DNA from: Candidatus Woesearchaeota archaeon CG10_big_fil_rev_8_21_14_0_10_37_12
GTDB taxonomy: Archaea; Nanobdellota; Nanobdellia; Woesearchaeales; ARS49
Assembly: GCA_002762795.1 (NCBI GenBank)
Contig: PCYA01000017.1
Location: 64,801 to 108,648 of the forward strand
DNA: 43,848 nucleotides
Reading direction: 5' to 3'
This document shows, piece after piece, positions 1 through 6,740 of this stretch (the stretch's first letter is position 1; each line of letters begins with the position of its first letter). The position numbers were made by a program, and so were the translations under genes. A model generated the notes under the pieces. The model saw only the letters and a list, made by a program, of their open reading frames with translations, had not been told where the DNA came from and searched no databases.

Positions 1-348
1 TATGCTTAAAGTGACAAATGTGAAGAGGGCTTGCAATGCAGTCCAGCCATTTGAAACAATCAAACCAAGGCTTGCACCAACACCAACAAACAATGCCACT
101 GCTGCTAAAATCAGACTAAGAATTCCTGCAGACAAAGGTTTTGCAAACGCAATAAGCCAATGAATGATGACTCCGCTGCCAATACCGAGAAGTACAGCAG
201 AGATAATTACAAAAAAAGCAACAGCAAGATTTGCAGCAAAAGTTTCCTGAAGAGATTTTACTGGCAAACCAATCAATGCTTTTGAAAGAATAGAAAACAC
301 TAAACCAAGCGCAAAAAATAAAATTCCTGTGAACACTGATTTTCTCAT
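1..348 (-). CDS. Membrane protein, C-terminus beyond window edge
   Basis: An open reading frame starts with ATG at 348 on the minus strand and runs off the left edge, so only the first 116 residues are visible. They begin MRKSVFTGILFF and contain three to four hydrophobic stretches, at roughly residues 5-25, 38-62, 70-95 and 98-116, rich in Gly, Ala and Leu. It is therefore a polytopic inner-membrane protein. It lies 37 bases downstream of the next minus-strand membrane protein gene, so the two are probably co-transcribed. No family signature is visible in the fragment and I assign no function. Confidence 0.6.
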   Translation of the reverse strand, partial: MRKSVFTGILFFALGLVFSILSKALIGLPVKSLQETFAANLAVAFFVIISAVLLGIGSGVIIHWLIAFAKPLSAGILSLILAAVALFVGVGASLGLIVSNGWTALQALFTFVTLSI

Positions 349-385
349 ACGAACTATCAATTTTGTTTGCTTTTTAAACTCTTCG

Positions 386-1051
386 TTATTGCTGAAATCT
401 TCTTAACCATTTATTCTGTTCAAAAAACCGTTTTAATAATCTATTGATGATAAAACCCTTCTTGCCAAATTTAATGTAAAAGAAACCTGCAATAGCAATA
501 ATCAACGCGCCAATCACATCAGCAACTAAATCGCCCATTGTGTCAAACAAACCAGATTTTTGCAAATTAGTGCCAAATGATACGTCAATAGAAAATTCTG
601 CGATTTCCCACAAGCTACCCAAAGCAATTGCGAAACAAAAAGAGAATAAAGCAATAACAAATGGGCTGGCCTCAATTTTGTTTTCATGGTATAGTATGAA
701 CATGATAAGAAAACCAATAAAGCCAAGTCCCACGCCCGATATGCTATGCAATAAAATATCCCACCACCAAAAAAATATGTAATAACTATGAATTTCTCCC
801 AAAAACAGACCTGCGTAAACAAACAAAACCATTAACAACTCAATTTCTGTAGGAATAATTATCTCGTATTTTTGCTCGATAATTGCAGGAAGAAATGTTA
901 GACTTAAAGTCAAACAACTTACAAATAAAACAGTCCATCTGTTGTTAGTGATGGCGCTGATTGCAGCAACAATTAAACTTATGCGCAATATGTGTGAAAT
1001 AATTATCTGTGTCTTGTCAACTAAACTTAATTCTTGACTTAGCAACTTCAT
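386..1051 (-). CDS. Polytopic membrane protein, DUF2238/YjdF-like
   Basis: A 221-residue protein with about six hydrophobic segments. The central and C-terminal parts carry WWWDILLHSISG, then GSLWEIAEF, then FDTMGDLVADVIGA. Aromatic-Asp, His, Trp-Glu and Asp-Thr-x-x-Asp groups placed around membrane helices in this order resemble the DUF2238 (YjdF) family, whose function is unknown; the assignment is from memory of the motif pattern. The reading frame is open upstream to 1126, but the extra 25 codons lie wholly inside repeat element E1, so I place the start at the ATG at 1051 (MKLLSQELSL). The insertion ends 5 bases upstream of this ATG and must have replaced the native leader or promoter. 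Confidence 0.65.
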   Translation of the reverse strand: MKLLSQELSLVDKTQIIISHILRISLIVAAISAITNNRWTVLFVSCLTLSLTFLPAIIEQKYEIIIPTEIELLMVLFVYAGLFLGEIHSYYIFFWWWDILLHSISGVGLGFIGFLIMFILYHENKIEASPFVIALFSFCFAIALGSLWEIAEFSIDVSFGTNLQKSGLFDTMGDLVADVIGALIIAIAGFFYIKFGKKGFIINRLLKRFFEQNKWLRRFQQ

Positions 1052-1055
1052 GTTG

Positions 1056-1216
1056 ACATGTCGGAATGCCACTCGTGATAAACACGAGTGGTTTACTGGA
1101 GCGAGTGGCATTCCGAGCATGATCAAGAACCACTAGTCATATTTTTCTTATGATTTTCTGAACAGTCATGCCACTGGTGTTGAGCACCGCAGTGCGATCA
1201 CCAGTGGTTCTTGACA
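1056..1216 (+). mobile_element. E1 palindromic element, copy A
   Basis: A 161-bp element beginning ACATGTCGGAATGCC and ending CACCAGTGGTTCTTGACA. The left half contains a perfect 14-bp inverted repeat (CGGAATGCCACTCG and its complement) and, inside it, CCACTCGTG facing CACGAGTGG. The right half contains CCACTGGTG facing CACCAGTGG, and CCAGTGGTTCTTG pairs with an internal CAAGAACCACT. It encodes no transposase. It is nearly identical to copies at 6183-6441 and 39067-39228. Subterminal hairpins, no direct terminal inverted repeat and no obvious target duplication resemble the non-autonomous relatives of IS200/IS605 elements. It sits between the starts of the DUF2238-like gene and the SET gene. 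Confidence 0.75.
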
Positions 1217-1335
1217 GATCTAATGGAGTGCCATAAAAAGGTATCTTTTGCAAGTTTACTATTTAGCACTCACAACATAAATCATATAAATGATTGCAGG
1301 GAAACACGAACACCATTGCGAATGAGGAGGCCATA

Positions 1336-1857
1336 ATGACAAAACAAACTATATCTGAATGGGCTGCAGTAAAAAAATCAAAAATTGACAACAAAGGAAT
1401 GTTTGCTACAAAAGACATACCAAAAGGAACACTTATTATTGAATATGCTGGAACCAGATTAACAAAAGCACAATCTGAAAAAAGAGCTGATGAAATCATA
1501 GATGAAGCAAAAAATAAGTTTGGGAAGGCAGACTCTGTTTATATTTTTGAGCTAAATAAAAGATATGATGTTGACGGAAGCCCCTTGTGGAACACTGCAA
1601 GGTACATTAATCACAGCTGCGATCCAAATTGTGAATCAGATATTATCAAAGGAAAAATCTGGGTGAAATCAATCAGAGATATCAAAAAAGGAGAAGAATT
1701 AAGCTATGATTATGGCTATGATATTGATGAGTATGAAGATCACCCATGCAAATGCGGTGCCAGTAAATGTGTAGGATACATTGTTTCACAGGATGATTGG
1801 GAAAAATTGAAGCGAAGACTTGCACGAAAAAGGTTAAAAAGAATGCAAAAAAACTAA
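1336..1857 (+). CDS. SET-domain protein methyltransferase
   Basis: A 173-residue single-domain SET protein, expected to transfer a methyl group from S-adenosylmethionine to a protein lysine. The SET core runs from about residue 10 to 130, with GMFATKDIPKG near the N-terminus (substrate/SAM strand), the pseudoknot motif NHSC at 92-95 and the catalytic-Tyr region YDYGY at 124-128. A post-SET zinc site follows (CKCGASKC, 138-145), with Cys95 as the likely fourth ligand. The C-terminus is Lys/Arg-rich. I choose the ATG at 1336 because AGGAGG lies seven bases upstream; an in-frame ATG at 1294 would add 14 weak residues. The substrate is unknown; archaeal SET proteins can methylate chromatin or ribosomal proteins. 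Confidence 0.85.
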   Translation: MTKQTISEWAAVKKSKIDNKGMFATKDIPKGTLIIEYAGTRLTKAQSEKRADEIIDEAKNKFGKADSVYIFELNKRYDVDGSPLWNTARYINHSCDPNCESDIIKGKIWVKSIRDIKKGEELSYDYGYDIDEYEDHPCKCGASKCVGYIVSQDDWEKLKRRLARKRLKRMQKN

Positions 1858-1875
1858 CAAACCAGCAAAGAATCA

Positions 1876-2280
1876 TTAATTTTCTAAAAAAGTATTAGCC
1901 TTTTTTAATATTTTTTTTGAATTTTCATATGTTAACTTATTTAATGCTTCACTAAACTCAAGCCAGATAAAATCTGTTAGTTCATCACAAATTGCAACAT
2001 CTTTTGTGCTTGTTTCGCAGATAAAATACACAACTGTTTTGATCACATCCTTTGCAGGAGAATAAACCACTTTTTCTCTGAACCCATCAATTACTGTTAC
2101 ATTCAGTTTTGTTTCTTCTTTAATTTCCCGCAAAGCAGTTTCTTTTTCTGATTCACCAGACTCAACGTGACCCTTTGCAAAATCCCAATGATGGCCATTC
2201 GCGTGCTTTAGCAACAAATATATGATTTGTTTACTTTCTTTGAAGAATATTATTCCGCCACAACTCTTTTCTTGTTTCAT
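1876..2280 (-). CDS. Nudix hydrolase, Ap4A hydrolase-like
   Basis: A 134-residue Nudix protein. The Nudix box reads GHVESGESEKETALREI followed by KEET, matching GX5EX7REUXEE with all catalytic glutamates. The context KGHVE, the short length and the early MKQEKSCGGIIF resemble asymmetric diadenosine-tetraphosphatases (NUDT2 type), which hydrolyse dinucleoside polyphosphates, though substrate cannot be fixed from sequence. The start is taken as ATG at 2280; the frame is open to a TTG at 2295, which would overlap the upstream gene. It follows the 2288-2992 gene by seven bases on the same strand, suggesting a two-gene operon. Confidence 0.85.
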   Translation of the reverse strand: MKQEKSCGGIIFFKESKQIIYLLLKHANGHHWDFAKGHVESGESEKETALREIKEETKLNVTVIDGFREKVVYSPAKDVIKTVVYFICETSTKDVAICDELTDFIWLEFSEALNKLTYENSKKILKKANTFLEN

Positions 2281-2287
2281 CAATAAA

Positions 2288-2992
2288 TTAACCAAAACGA
2301 ATTTTGTTTAACCAATTGACAACAATAAAGCCTTTTTGTTTTTTCTTTTGCTTCTTTGAATGATCTTTCTTTTTATTACTACTATTGCTTTTTAATTGTT
2401 CAACTGGCTTAACACTTATTTTTTCTTTAACTTGTTTTTTATTAACCTTGGCATTTTTCTTAACAGTAGCTTTTTCTTTCTTTATAGTAACCTTTGGTTT
2501 TTCAACTTTAATTACCACTTCTTCAGGAATATCAACTGAAATCTGAGGGCCATCAAGCAAATCCTGAGCGTTCGGCTTTTGCTTTAAGTTTGGCTTCACG
2601 GCAACTTCTTCAGAAACTTGTTGAACATTATTAAGCTGTGTTTGCTGTTCTTTAGGTAAAAACTCAATGCCTATTTCTTGCGCAATACCTTTGCAAAAAT
2701 GCAACACTTTCGCCTCTATTTCATCAGATTCATACGGAAATGCATCCGCAGCAAGCTCAAATAATTCAATTGTTTGCAGAATTTCATTTGCAAATTCGTT
2801 CTTAGGAACCCCTAAAATAAACTTCGCGCGCATAGATGTGGATAATTCTTTTACTTCCTTCAAAACATTGCGAGAAACCTGCTCGCTTTGCTCCCAGCCA
2901 GACTCTATCCTGCTTTCCAGCCATGACAAATACGGAGCTATCCGACGGGAAAATACATTCATTCCAAATTCAGTAATTGCATCTTGAGTCAT
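2288..2992 (-). CDS. Hypothetical protein with Lys-rich C-terminal tail
   Basis: A 234-residue protein I do not recognise. Residues 1-115 look like a compact, largely helical domain with regular hydrophobic spacing (IAPYLSWLESRIESGWEQ). Residues about 115-225 are low complexity, dominated by Lys, Val, Gln and Ser, with runs such as KKKDHSKKQKKKQK, and the end is hydrophobic and aromatic (GFIVVNWLNKIRFG). The basic tail could bind nucleic acid or the ribosome; that is inference. It is transcribed away from the DUF1385 gene and lies directly upstream of the Nudix gene. Confidence 0.6.
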   Translation of the reverse strand: MTQDAITEFGMNVFSRRIAPYLSWLESRIESGWEQSEQVSRNVLKEVKELSTSMRAKFILGVPKNEFANEILQTIELFELAADAFPYESDEIEAKVLHFCKGIAQEIGIEFLPKEQQTQLNNVQQVSEEVAVKPNLKQKPNAQDLLDGPQISVDIPEEVVIKVEKPKVTIKKEKATVKKNAKVNKKQVKEKISVKPVEQLKSNSSNKKKDHSKKQKKKQKGFIVVNWLNKIRFG

Positions 2993-3095
2993 ATTTCGAC
3001 TGAGACAGGCAATAGGATATAAACTTTACGGCCACGGTAAGTTTTAAATACTGTTAAAGTAGTAGGATAACTGTGGCTTTTTTTGGAGTTTATCT

Positions 3096-3986
3096 ATGAA
3101 ATTGATTAAAAAATTACAGAAAGCACTCGTACAACCAGCTTTGATTCTCGCCAAAGTTAAGCCTTTGGGAGGCCAAGCAATTATTGAAGGGGTAATGATT
3201 AAAGCAACAGATAATGTGAGCATGGCGGTTCGTTTGCCAACTGGAAAAATAAAAACTAAAAAAACAAAACAAAAAGCACTTACGCAAAGATACAAAGTAC
3301 TAAATGTTCCTTTTATCCGAGGAGTAATTAACATTCTTGAAATGTTTGTCATTGGAGTTCATGCACTTACGTGGAGTGCAAACCAGCAAGGAGAAGATGA
3401 ACAACTCGGTCCATTAGAATGGTTTTTTACATTTGCAATGGCTATCTTGCTTACGATTGGTTTGTTTATCATTTTACCTTATTACGCTGCAAAGCTTGTT
3501 TTTAGTCCGGAAACAATTCTTTTTGGGTTATTTGATGGCCTTTTACGCTTAATTGTTTTTGTGCTCTACTTATGGGGAATCAGTTTTATGAAAGACGTTC
3601 AACGATTATTTGAATATCATGGAGCAGAACACATGGCAGTACATTGCTATGAACACAACCAAAAACTCTCTGTCGCAAACGTTAAACAATTTCCTCCAGA
3701 ACATCCGCGATGCGGAACAAGCCTGTTATTGTTTGTTGTCGGTGTAAGCATCATACTGTTTTCAATTGTCAGAACACCGCACTGGTATTTCAACTTGTCA
3801 GCACGAATACTGCTCATTCCTGTTGTAATGGGCATATCATTTGAGTTGCTGAAGTTAAGCGCGCGATTTAATTGTATGAAATGGTTAACATTTCCAGGAA
3901 TATGGACGCAAAAAATCACAACAAAACAACCTGCTGCAGACCAAATAGAGGTTGCAATCTCTGCAGTAAACCTTGCAAAAAGATAA
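3096..3986 (+). CDS. DUF1385 family membrane protein
   Basis: A 296-residue integral membrane protein of the DUF1385 family (COG3872), whose biochemical role is not established. Family hallmarks are GGQAIIEGVM at 25-34, FEYHGAEHMAVHCYE in the middle and HPRCGTS after it. The conserved His, Glu and Cys suggest a metal-dependent activity. Four hydrophobic segments lie around residues 110-135, 145-170, 210-228 and 235-255. GGAG stands 9 bases before the ATG and a TATA-like TTTTAAATACT lies at about 3046-3056. Better known from Gram-positive bacteria, it is one of the bacterial-type genes here. A 53-residue membrane protein follows six bases after its stop. Confidence 0.88.
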   Translation: MKLIKKLQKALVQPALILAKVKPLGGQAIIEGVMIKATDNVSMAVRLPTGKIKTKKTKQKALTQRYKVLNVPFIRGVINILEMFVIGVHALTWSANQQGEDEQLGPLEWFFTFAMAILLTIGLFIILPYYAAKLVFSPETILFGLFDGLLRLIVFVLYLWGISFMKDVQRLFEYHGAEHMAVHCYEHNQKLSVANVKQFPPEHPRCGTSLLLFVVGVSIILFSIVRTPHWYFNLSARILLIPVVMGISFELLKLSARFNCMKWLTFPGIWTQKITTKQPAADQIEVAISAVNLAKR

Positions 3987-3992
3987 AATACG

Positions 3993-4154
3993 ATGAAACT
4001 CAAAAAAATTATTGGTGGAGGAGGAGCTATTCTAGGAGTTTTGTTTCTCTTGTTAGTTGCGTTCAGGATTATTGGCTGGAAACTATTTTGGATAGGCATT
4101 TTAATTCTGGCAGTCATTGCATATTTTGTGCTGCCAAGAATGAAAGAATCATAG
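3993..4154 (+). CDS. Small membrane protein (53 residues)
   Basis: ATG at 3993, six bases after the DUF1385 stop, opens a 53-residue frame beginning MKLKKIIGGGGAILGVLF and ending YFVLPRMKES. It contains two closely spaced hydrophobic segments (about 7-25 and 29-47) separated by RIIGWK, so a two-helix membrane hairpin is likely. Its stop overlaps by six bases the convergent nucleotidyltransferase gene. Position and hydrophobicity support a real gene co-transcribed with DUF1385. Function unknown. Confidence 0.6.
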   Translation: MKLKKIIGGGGAILGVLFLLLVAFRIIGWKLFWIGILILAVIAYFVLPRMKES

Positions 4155-4853
4155 CTTTAATTGTTTAGCAAGTTTCTGAGCATCTTCTAATTGTTCTTTT
4201 GTACCAATATCTATAATGTGCTTGCTTATTTCGTATTCAAAATCAAACCCGTTGTTTATTAACAACTGAATAGCGTCAGTAACCCAATACTCTCCTGTCC
4301 TGCTTTTTTCAATTTTTTTGCACGCATCAAATATTTCTTTTGGAAATATCCACACACTAAAATTTGCAAGATTGGTAGGCGGAACGTCTGGCTTTTCAAC
4401 AATTTTTTTTACTTTGTTGCTTTCTGTTACTAAAATACCATATCTTGTTGGATTCTCTACTTTTTTGCAAGTGAAAACTCCAGGAGATTTGTGATTTAGA
4501 AGACGGTTGAGTAAACTGGTTTCAAACAAAGAATCACACGCAATACAGAAAAATCTGTTTTCTTTTATGAACTGCTCTGTTTTTAACAAGGCATCAGCAT
4601 TTCCTGCAAGTTCTGTTTGCTCAGCATATGTTATATTAACACCAAACTGTTTGCCATCTTTGAAATAGTCAATCAGTTTATCTTTCAAATAATGCACTAC
4701 AATACAAATGTCTGTTACATTGACTGATTTTAATTGCTCAATAAGTATCTGCAACATGGGCTTGTTGTTAATTAAAATCATCGCCTTAGGAACTGAATTT
4801 GTTAAACTTTCTAAACGCTTGCCTCTGCCGGCTGAAAGAATAACTGCTTTCAC
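4149..4853 (-). CDS. Sugar-phosphate nucleotidyltransferase, paralog 2
   Basis: A 234-residue NTP_transferase-family protein, expected to make an NDP-sugar from a sugar-1-phosphate and an NTP. The N-terminal signature AVILSAGRGKRLESLTN followed by VPKAMI is the nucleotide-binding loop and catalytic Lys; an Asp in CIACDSLF is the probable metal ligand. The length matches the bare catalytic core, with no acyltransferase beta-helix, so it is shorter than RmlA-type enzymes (about 290). The start is GTG at 4853, overlapping the TGA of the upstream paralog as GTGA, which implies translational coupling. The C-terminal half keeps NLANFSVWIFPKEIF and a final DIGTKEQLEDA. Sugar specificity cannot be read from the sequence. 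Confidence 0.85.
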   Translation of the reverse strand: MKAVILSAGRGKRLESLTNSVPKAMILINNKPMLQILIEQLKSVNVTDICIVVHYLKDKLIDYFKDGKQFGVNITYAEQTELAGNADALLKTEQFIKENRFFCIACDSLFETSLLNRLLNHKSPGVFTCKKVENPTRYGILVTESNKVKKIVEKPDVPPTNLANFSVWIFPKEIFDACKKIEKSRTGEYWVTDAIQLLINNGFDFEYEISKHIIDIGTKEQLEDAQKLAKQLKL

Positions 4854-5545
4854 TTTTCATCTCCTGACGCTTCTGCGAAAGATAGGTCTTCTTTTGTGCC
4901 AATGTCAAACCAAGTATCAAGTTCTTCAAAATCAAATATTAACCCTTGAGTGATGAGTAACTGTATTGCTTCAACAACTCGAATTTCTTTTCCATTTTCA
5001 CTCTTTAGCTGATTACACGCACCAAAAATTTTCTTCGGCAAAAAGTGGATGCTTGTGTTTGCTAAATTTGAGGGAGGATTTGGACTTTTTTCAATGATTT
5101 GCTTAATTATGCCGTTTTCATGCAGAACTACTCCGAATCGTCTTGCATCACTTACTTTACATACTGAAAGAGTTCCATCTGTTGTATGAGTGATTAACTT
5201 CTTCAAATGACCATCTTTAAAAAAACTGTCACAGTAAATTAATAAAAATTTATCATCTGTTACAAATCTTTCTGCATAACGTAATGCATCAGCATCACCA
5301 TTAAGTTTTTTCTGCTCGGCATATTTTATTTTAATCCCCTGGTATTCATTGCCGAGTTTGTTTTTTATCAAATCACCGAAGTGATGAACGACTATCAAAA
5401 CAGCAGTAACACCCACATCTATCAACTGATTTAAAATGCGAACAATTATTGGTGTTCCATTGACCTTAATTAATGCTTTAGGGATATGCTCAGTTACAGG
5501 TAACAACCGTGTACCTTTACCTGCTGCTAAAATAACTGCCTGCAT
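4850..5545 (-). CDS. Sugar-phosphate nucleotidyltransferase, paralog 1
   Basis: A 231-residue NTP_transferase-family protein, first of a tandem pair. It has AVILAAGKGTRLLPVTEH and IPKALIKVNG at the N-terminus, YCDSFF as the metal-binding Asp region and the ending DIGTKEDLSFAEASG, parallel to its neighbour. The two share the same order of motifs and the phrase NPPSNLAN/VPPTNLAN, so they arose by duplication and then diverged. Pairing in one overlapping operon may mean two sugar substrates or a heteromeric enzyme; this is inference. ATG at 5545 is preceded by a T-rich leader without a clear Shine-Dalgarno site. Confidence 0.85.
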   Translation of the reverse strand: MQAVILAAGKGTRLLPVTEHIPKALIKVNGTPIIVRILNQLIDVGVTAVLIVVHHFGDLIKNKLGNEYQGIKIKYAEQKKLNGDADALRYAERFVTDDKFLLIYCDSFFKDGHLKKLITHTTDGTLSVCKVSDARRFGVVLHENGIIKQIIEKSPNPPSNLANTSIHFLPKKIFGACNQLKSENGKEIRVVEAIQLLITQGLIFDFEELDTWFDIGTKEDLSFAEASGDEK

Positions 5546-5809
5546 ACAACTTTGTTTTTCAGTGCTTTATTAAATCTTTTTGGGTTAGAAACCGAATTAC
5601 TTATAAGGGATGACTTATTTCATTAAGGTTATGGTCTTTTTTCGCTCTTTTTTACTGTACAAAAGAGCAATATAAGCAGAGGTACGCCATATTGTGGATC
5701 GTAATGAATGCGAGAACACAAAAATCAAAACATGAAAAGTTTTTCTGCAAACAATACATTAATAACATTCATTTTGATCAGAAAATCGGGAGAGGACGCG
5801 TAGACATTT

Positions 5810-5935
5810 ATGGCAAACTATAGAATAGTTAAAGACTGCAGATTATGCAAAAAACGCATGTTGTTAGAGAAATCACAGTCTAAGTTGACCTATTGTGAAC
5901 TGTGCCAAAAAAAATTTGAACGAACAAAAAACTAA
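5810..5935 (+). CDS. Small zinc-ribbon protein (41 residues)
   Basis: ATG at 5810 opens a 41-residue frame beginning MANYRIVKDCRLCKKRM. Two CxxC knuckles, CRLC at 10-13 and CELC at 29-32, are 15 residues apart, the spacing of a zinc ribbon. The protein is basic (pI clearly high from Lys/Arg count), so nucleic-acid or ribosome binding is plausible but unproven. A purine-rich GGGAGAGGA lies about 15 bases upstream, farther than usual. A second frame (5704-5823) overlaps its start; the cysteine pattern makes this one the likelier gene. Confidence 0.5.
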   Translation: MANYRIVKDCRLCKKRMLLEKSQSKLTYCELCQKKFERTKN

Positions 5936-6000
5936 AAGGTAAACTCGTTTGTAGATAAAAATTCAGATTTTTTGGAAATTAAATATGACCTTGGAATTAA

Positions 6001-6181
6001 CAGAAATTCTCAAGGGATGATATTTGGGGCGAGGCAACCCACAAAACCAAATTTTGATAGAGAATTCTGGAAGACTTCGTAACCTCATACCATCGCGGTT
6101 TTGCTAACTTTGCGTTAGCAAAGTTGGGTGAATCACAACCACTATTTTGTTGAGCCATAAAACAGCTGTTATATGCTTTTT
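6001..6181 (+). ncRNA. Candidate structured RNA of unknown type
   Basis: No convincing protein is encoded here. A TATA-like ATTAAATAT with a purine stretch before it lies at 5978-5986. The following DNA can fold: CAGAAATTCTC at 6001-6011 faces GAGAATTCTG near 6060-6069, enclosing ATTTGG/CCAAAT, with GATGAT and TTTGAT in the asymmetric internal loop, which recalls a kink-turn. A second hairpin, AACTTTGC-GTTA-GCAAAGTT, lies at about 6107-6126, and the stretch ends in a T run at 6176-6182 where E1 begins. The TATA-to-helix spacing is shorter than normal, which weakens the case. It could instead be decayed mobile-element DNA. Confidence 0.2.
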
Positions 6182-6182
6182 T

Positions 6183-6441
6183 ACATGTCGGAATGCCACT
6201 CGTGTGTGTCAAGAATTGTCAATAATGATATTATTTTGTGACAATTCTTGAGCACGCCAAAATTCCACTCAAGATAAATATTGAATTGGTGGAATTTTTA
6301 GCGTATCACGAGTGGTTTACTGGAGCGAGCGGCATTCAGAGCATGATCAAGAACCAATGGTCATATTTTTCTTATGATTTTCTGAACCGTCATGCCACTG
6401 GTGTTGAGCGACGAAGGAGTGATCACCAGTGGTTCTTGACA
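6183..6441 (+). mobile_element. E1 palindromic element, copy B (interrupted by E2)
   Basis: Same ends and hairpins as copies A and C, but 259 bp long because a 97-bp E2 element (6207-6303) sits in the loop of the left hairpin, between CCACTCGTGTG and TATCACGAGTGG. Removing the insert restores the exact continuous sequence seen in copy C, with no duplicated bases. Outside the insert this copy has a few mismatches, including GAGCGAGCGGCATTCAG where the others have GAGTGGCATTCCG. Its right loop reads GACGAAGGAGTGATC, as in copy C and unlike copy A. Confidence 0.8.
6207..6303 (-). mobile_element. E2 palindromic element nested in E1
   Basis: Read on the minus strand, the element starts CGCTAAAAATTCC and ends CAATTCTTGACA. 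It has two hairpins: an AAAATTCCAC/GTGGAATTTT stem enclosed by CGC and GCG, then CAAGAATTGTCA facing TGACAATTCTTG. A second copy with the same ends and layout but a different first stem lies at 7698-7784. It encodes no protein. It shares the terminal TTCTTGACA with E1. The insertion point inside the hairpin loop of another element is typical of single-strand transposition, which is inference. Confidence 0.75.
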
Positions 6442-6552
6442 AAGTAAAAAATTAGACGAGAGAAATGAGGAAAAGGTCGTGAGGGGGCAGTAAAAACAAG
6501 CACAAAGGGTTTTCTAACGTCTAAGTTGACATTCATTCACTACGTTCGTTCA

Positions 6553-6623
6553 TGGGACTGGGAAGAATCAAACTCCCGTCATACCCACCCCAAGGGTATA
6601 GCCTATCACTAGCAGACAGCCCC
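6553..6623 (-). tRNA. tRNA-Pro(GGG)
   Basis: A 71-base cloverleaf on the minus strand. The acceptor stem GGGGCTG pairs with CAGTCCC (one G-T pair) and the discriminator is A. The anticodon stem TACCC/GGGTA carries the loop TTGGGGT, giving anticodon GGG and G37. The T stem GGGAG/CTTCC holds the loop TTTGATT. The D stem has three pairs and the loop AGTGATA. Thus position 56 is T rather than C and position 19 is A rather than G, so the tertiary pair G19-C56 appears replaced by A19-U56. CCA is not encoded and there is no intron. I see no TATA box at the usual distance, so a decayed copy cannot be excluded. Confidence 0.75.
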
Positions 6624-6707
6624 GATTCGTTATCAGTGGGCAGTTTGCAGTTCACAGAAAAGTCATATCTGCTTACTACAAACTGTTAACTGTTTACTGG
6701 ACACATA

Positions 6708-6718
6708 ATATTTAAATA
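6708..6718 (+). promoter_or_regulatory. TATA box for the 6741 gene
   Basis: The sequence ATATTTAAATA stands 23 bases before the ATG at 6741, the distance expected for a leaderless or nearly leaderless archaeal transcript. No Shine-Dalgarno site lies between. The box is nearly palindromic. Confidence 0.55.
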
Positions 6719-6740
6719 CCTACGCCATTTAAAGTAACAT

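Noticed and set aside
5704-5823. 39-codon plus-strand frame starting MNARTQKSKHEKFF
   Set aside because: It overlaps the zinc-ribbon frame, has no ribosome-binding site or recognisable motif, and the codon content is unremarkable; the Cys-pair frame is better supported.
5997-6212. 71-codon minus-strand frame starting in E1
   Set aside because: It begins inside the mobile element and crosses hairpins; no protein-like pattern and no promoter on that strand.
6238-6447. 69-codon plus-strand frame covering E1 copy B, and the similar frame in copy C (39061-39294)
   Set aside because: The frames coincide with palindromic DNA and share peptides only because the DNA repeats; no start signal or coding bias.
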